From contig NC_134705.1 of assembly GCF_043290135.1 (NCBI RefSeq), positions 59,795,771 through 59,859,770 on the forward strand: 64,000 nt of DNA, written 5' to 3'. Source of the stretch: Rhipicephalus microplus (Eukaryota; Arthropoda; Arachnida; Ixodida; Ixodidae). This document shows, piece by piece, positions 62,388-64,000 of this stretch (positions are counted from its first letter, which is position 1; the number at the start of each line of letters is the position of its first letter). The notes under the pieces were generated by a model. It had not been told where the DNA came from and did not search any database. It saw only the letters and a program-made list of their open reading frames with translations. The translations under genes were made by a program, and so were the position numbers.

Positions 62388-63647
62388 CAGCGCAAGGATC
62401 AATGGATCGCCTCACTGATCGACTTGCTGGCTGATCCATCCACTCGCACGTTGCGTCGTCAAGCCCACCATTTCGCCATTCGCGACGACCTCCTCCACAG
62501 GCGCAATTACAACGGTGACGGCCGCCAGTGGCTACTAGTCATACCTCGCAGTATGCGCTCTGACATATGCGAATTTTTTTCATTCCGATCCGCAATGTGC
62601 GCATTCCGGGGTATCAAAGACTTACCACCGCATTCGCCAACGGTACTTTTGGCGCGGCATGTACCGCTACGTGCAGAAATTCGTTCGCTCCTGCATAGAT
62701 TGTCAGCGCCGAAAAGCTTCAACGCACCTATCACCGACAGGTCTGCAACCTCTACCTTGCCCTGCCAGGCCCTTTGGGCGCGTTGGAATCGATTTGTATG
62801 GGCCACTTCCACTGACGTTGGCTGATAACCGCTGGGCCATTGTCGCTGTGGACCACCTCACGCGATACGCCGAAACGGCCGCTCTCCCCGCGGCTACAGC
62901 GAGCGATGTGGCCTCCTTTCTGCTCCAACGATTCATTTTGCGACACGGTCCACCCCAGGAACTGCTCAGTGACCGAGGCCGCGTCTTCCTGTCTGAAGTC
63001 GTTGAAGCCATTCTTAAAGAGTGCAACATTGTTCACCGCAAAACTGCTGCTTACCACCCGCAGACAAATGGCCTCACAGAACGCTTCAACCGTACGCTCG
63101 GCGACATGCTCTCCAAGTACGTCGCCGCCGATCACACAAATTGGGATTCCATTCTACCCTTCGTCACCTACGCATATAATACCGCCCCTCAGAGCACCAC
63201 TGGCTTTTCACCTTTCTTTTTATTATATGGAAGGCCCCGTCGCACACCATCGACACAATACTTCCGTACACGCCAGATCCGTCTGAGTGGGCGCCTATTT
63301 CTGCTACATCCAAGCTTGCTGAAGAGTGTCGAGAGCTTGCAAAGACCTTTACTGCGCACGATCAAGAGCGGCAAAAAAGCCTTTGCGCTGACGCCAGCAC
63401 TACTGCGCCCACGTTCCTCCCTGGAGCGCTCGTTTGGCTCTCGATCCCTACCACTGCAACTGGCCTATCTTCAAAACTATTGCCCAAATACGAAGGCCCC
63501 TACCGTGTCGTCAAACGCACTTCTTCTGTCAACTACTTGATTGAACCAATCGAACCATCTTCGGACATGCGCCGCCGAGGACGCGACATTGTTAACGTGG
63601 AGCGCCTCAAGGCCTACCATGACCCGCTCATTGTAACCACCTGTTAG
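62388..63647 (+). pseudogene. pol of Gypsy copy 3, part 2: integrase
   Basis: Integrase inserts element DNA into the host genome. The N-terminal part reads [20 protein letters not shown] and the zinc-binding segment ends CIDCQRRK (Cys codons at 62692 and 62701). The catalytic core has [10 protein letters not shown] (Asp at 62791), LLSDRGRVFLS (Asp at 62971) and GLTERFNRTLG (Glu at 63079), with D-60-D and D-35-E spacing. An extra T in the run at about 62573-62580 shifts the frame after DICEFF. A second single-base shift near 63232 (after LLYGRP) moves the C-terminal region, where GALVWLSIP, KYEGPYRVVKRTSSVNY and MRRRGRDIVNVERLKAYHD are readable to TAG at 63645-63647. No chromodomain is recognised. 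Confidence 0.92.
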
Positions 63648-63683
63648 GTCGCCAGGCGGCTCTCTTTTCGTACCCGGGGTAGT

Positions 63684-64000
<317 letters not shown>

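Overview
This window looks like a repeat-rich stretch of an ixodid tick genome. The evidence is a combination of repeats: Ty3/Gypsy elements with short (135-178 bp) LTRs, I-clade, CR1-like and RTE-type LINEs, Penelope-like remnants, a tRNA-headed SINE with an (ATCA)n-type tail, and long (TA)n, (CA)n, (GATA)n and (GACA)n tracts. The tick assignment is inference; the repeat classes are read from the sequence. I found no convincing host protein-coding gene, rRNA, functional tRNA or CRISPR array. Nearly all protein similarity belongs to mobile elements, most of them broken.

Layout. 1-3793: 5' part of a minus-strand Gypsy element (copy 1). 4384-8000: degenerate minus-strand I/Jockey-type LINE. 8573-9461: microsatellites flanking a ~630 bp palindrome made of two head-to-head Penelope-like 3' ends with hammerhead-ribozyme-like cores. 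9462-14300: mostly unassigned, with an old SINE and the C-terminal end of an I-clade LINE. 14328-16092: (GACA)n, degenerate tetranucleotide DNA and a composite repeat carrying (GATA)n. 17459-19560: DDE transposase pseudogene interrupted by a TIR element, itself holding a SINE with a perfect 14 bp target duplication. 21880-24773: LINE end, SINE pair and a second partial copy of the TIR element.

24820-38531 is a ~218 bp satellite array (about 20 + 12.5 units). A 6.6 kb CR1-like LINE region (29184-35817) splits it with no detectable gap in monomer phase. A second CR1-like LINE relic follows (38532-41820). 43615-44785 is a 5'-truncated RTE LINE with a 10 bp target duplication. 45870-47260 is a second, oppositely oriented copy of the GATA composite repeat. 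47570-49808 is a Penelope-like relic with a 169 bp tandem array.

49809-64000 is a chain of elements separated only by (TA)n tracts: a nearly full-length RTE LINE, an old Gypsy element (copy 2), a younger Gypsy element (copy 3, apparently identical LTRs), and what may be the first bases of another LTR. All three Gypsy copies keep the same G-GAA-AAC heptamer at the gag/pol overlap, consistent with -1 frameshifting. The nested insertions give a relative chronology: transposase, then TIR element, then SINE; satellite, then LINE; RTE and its tail, then Gypsy 2 and 3, then a LINE fragment inside Gypsy 3.
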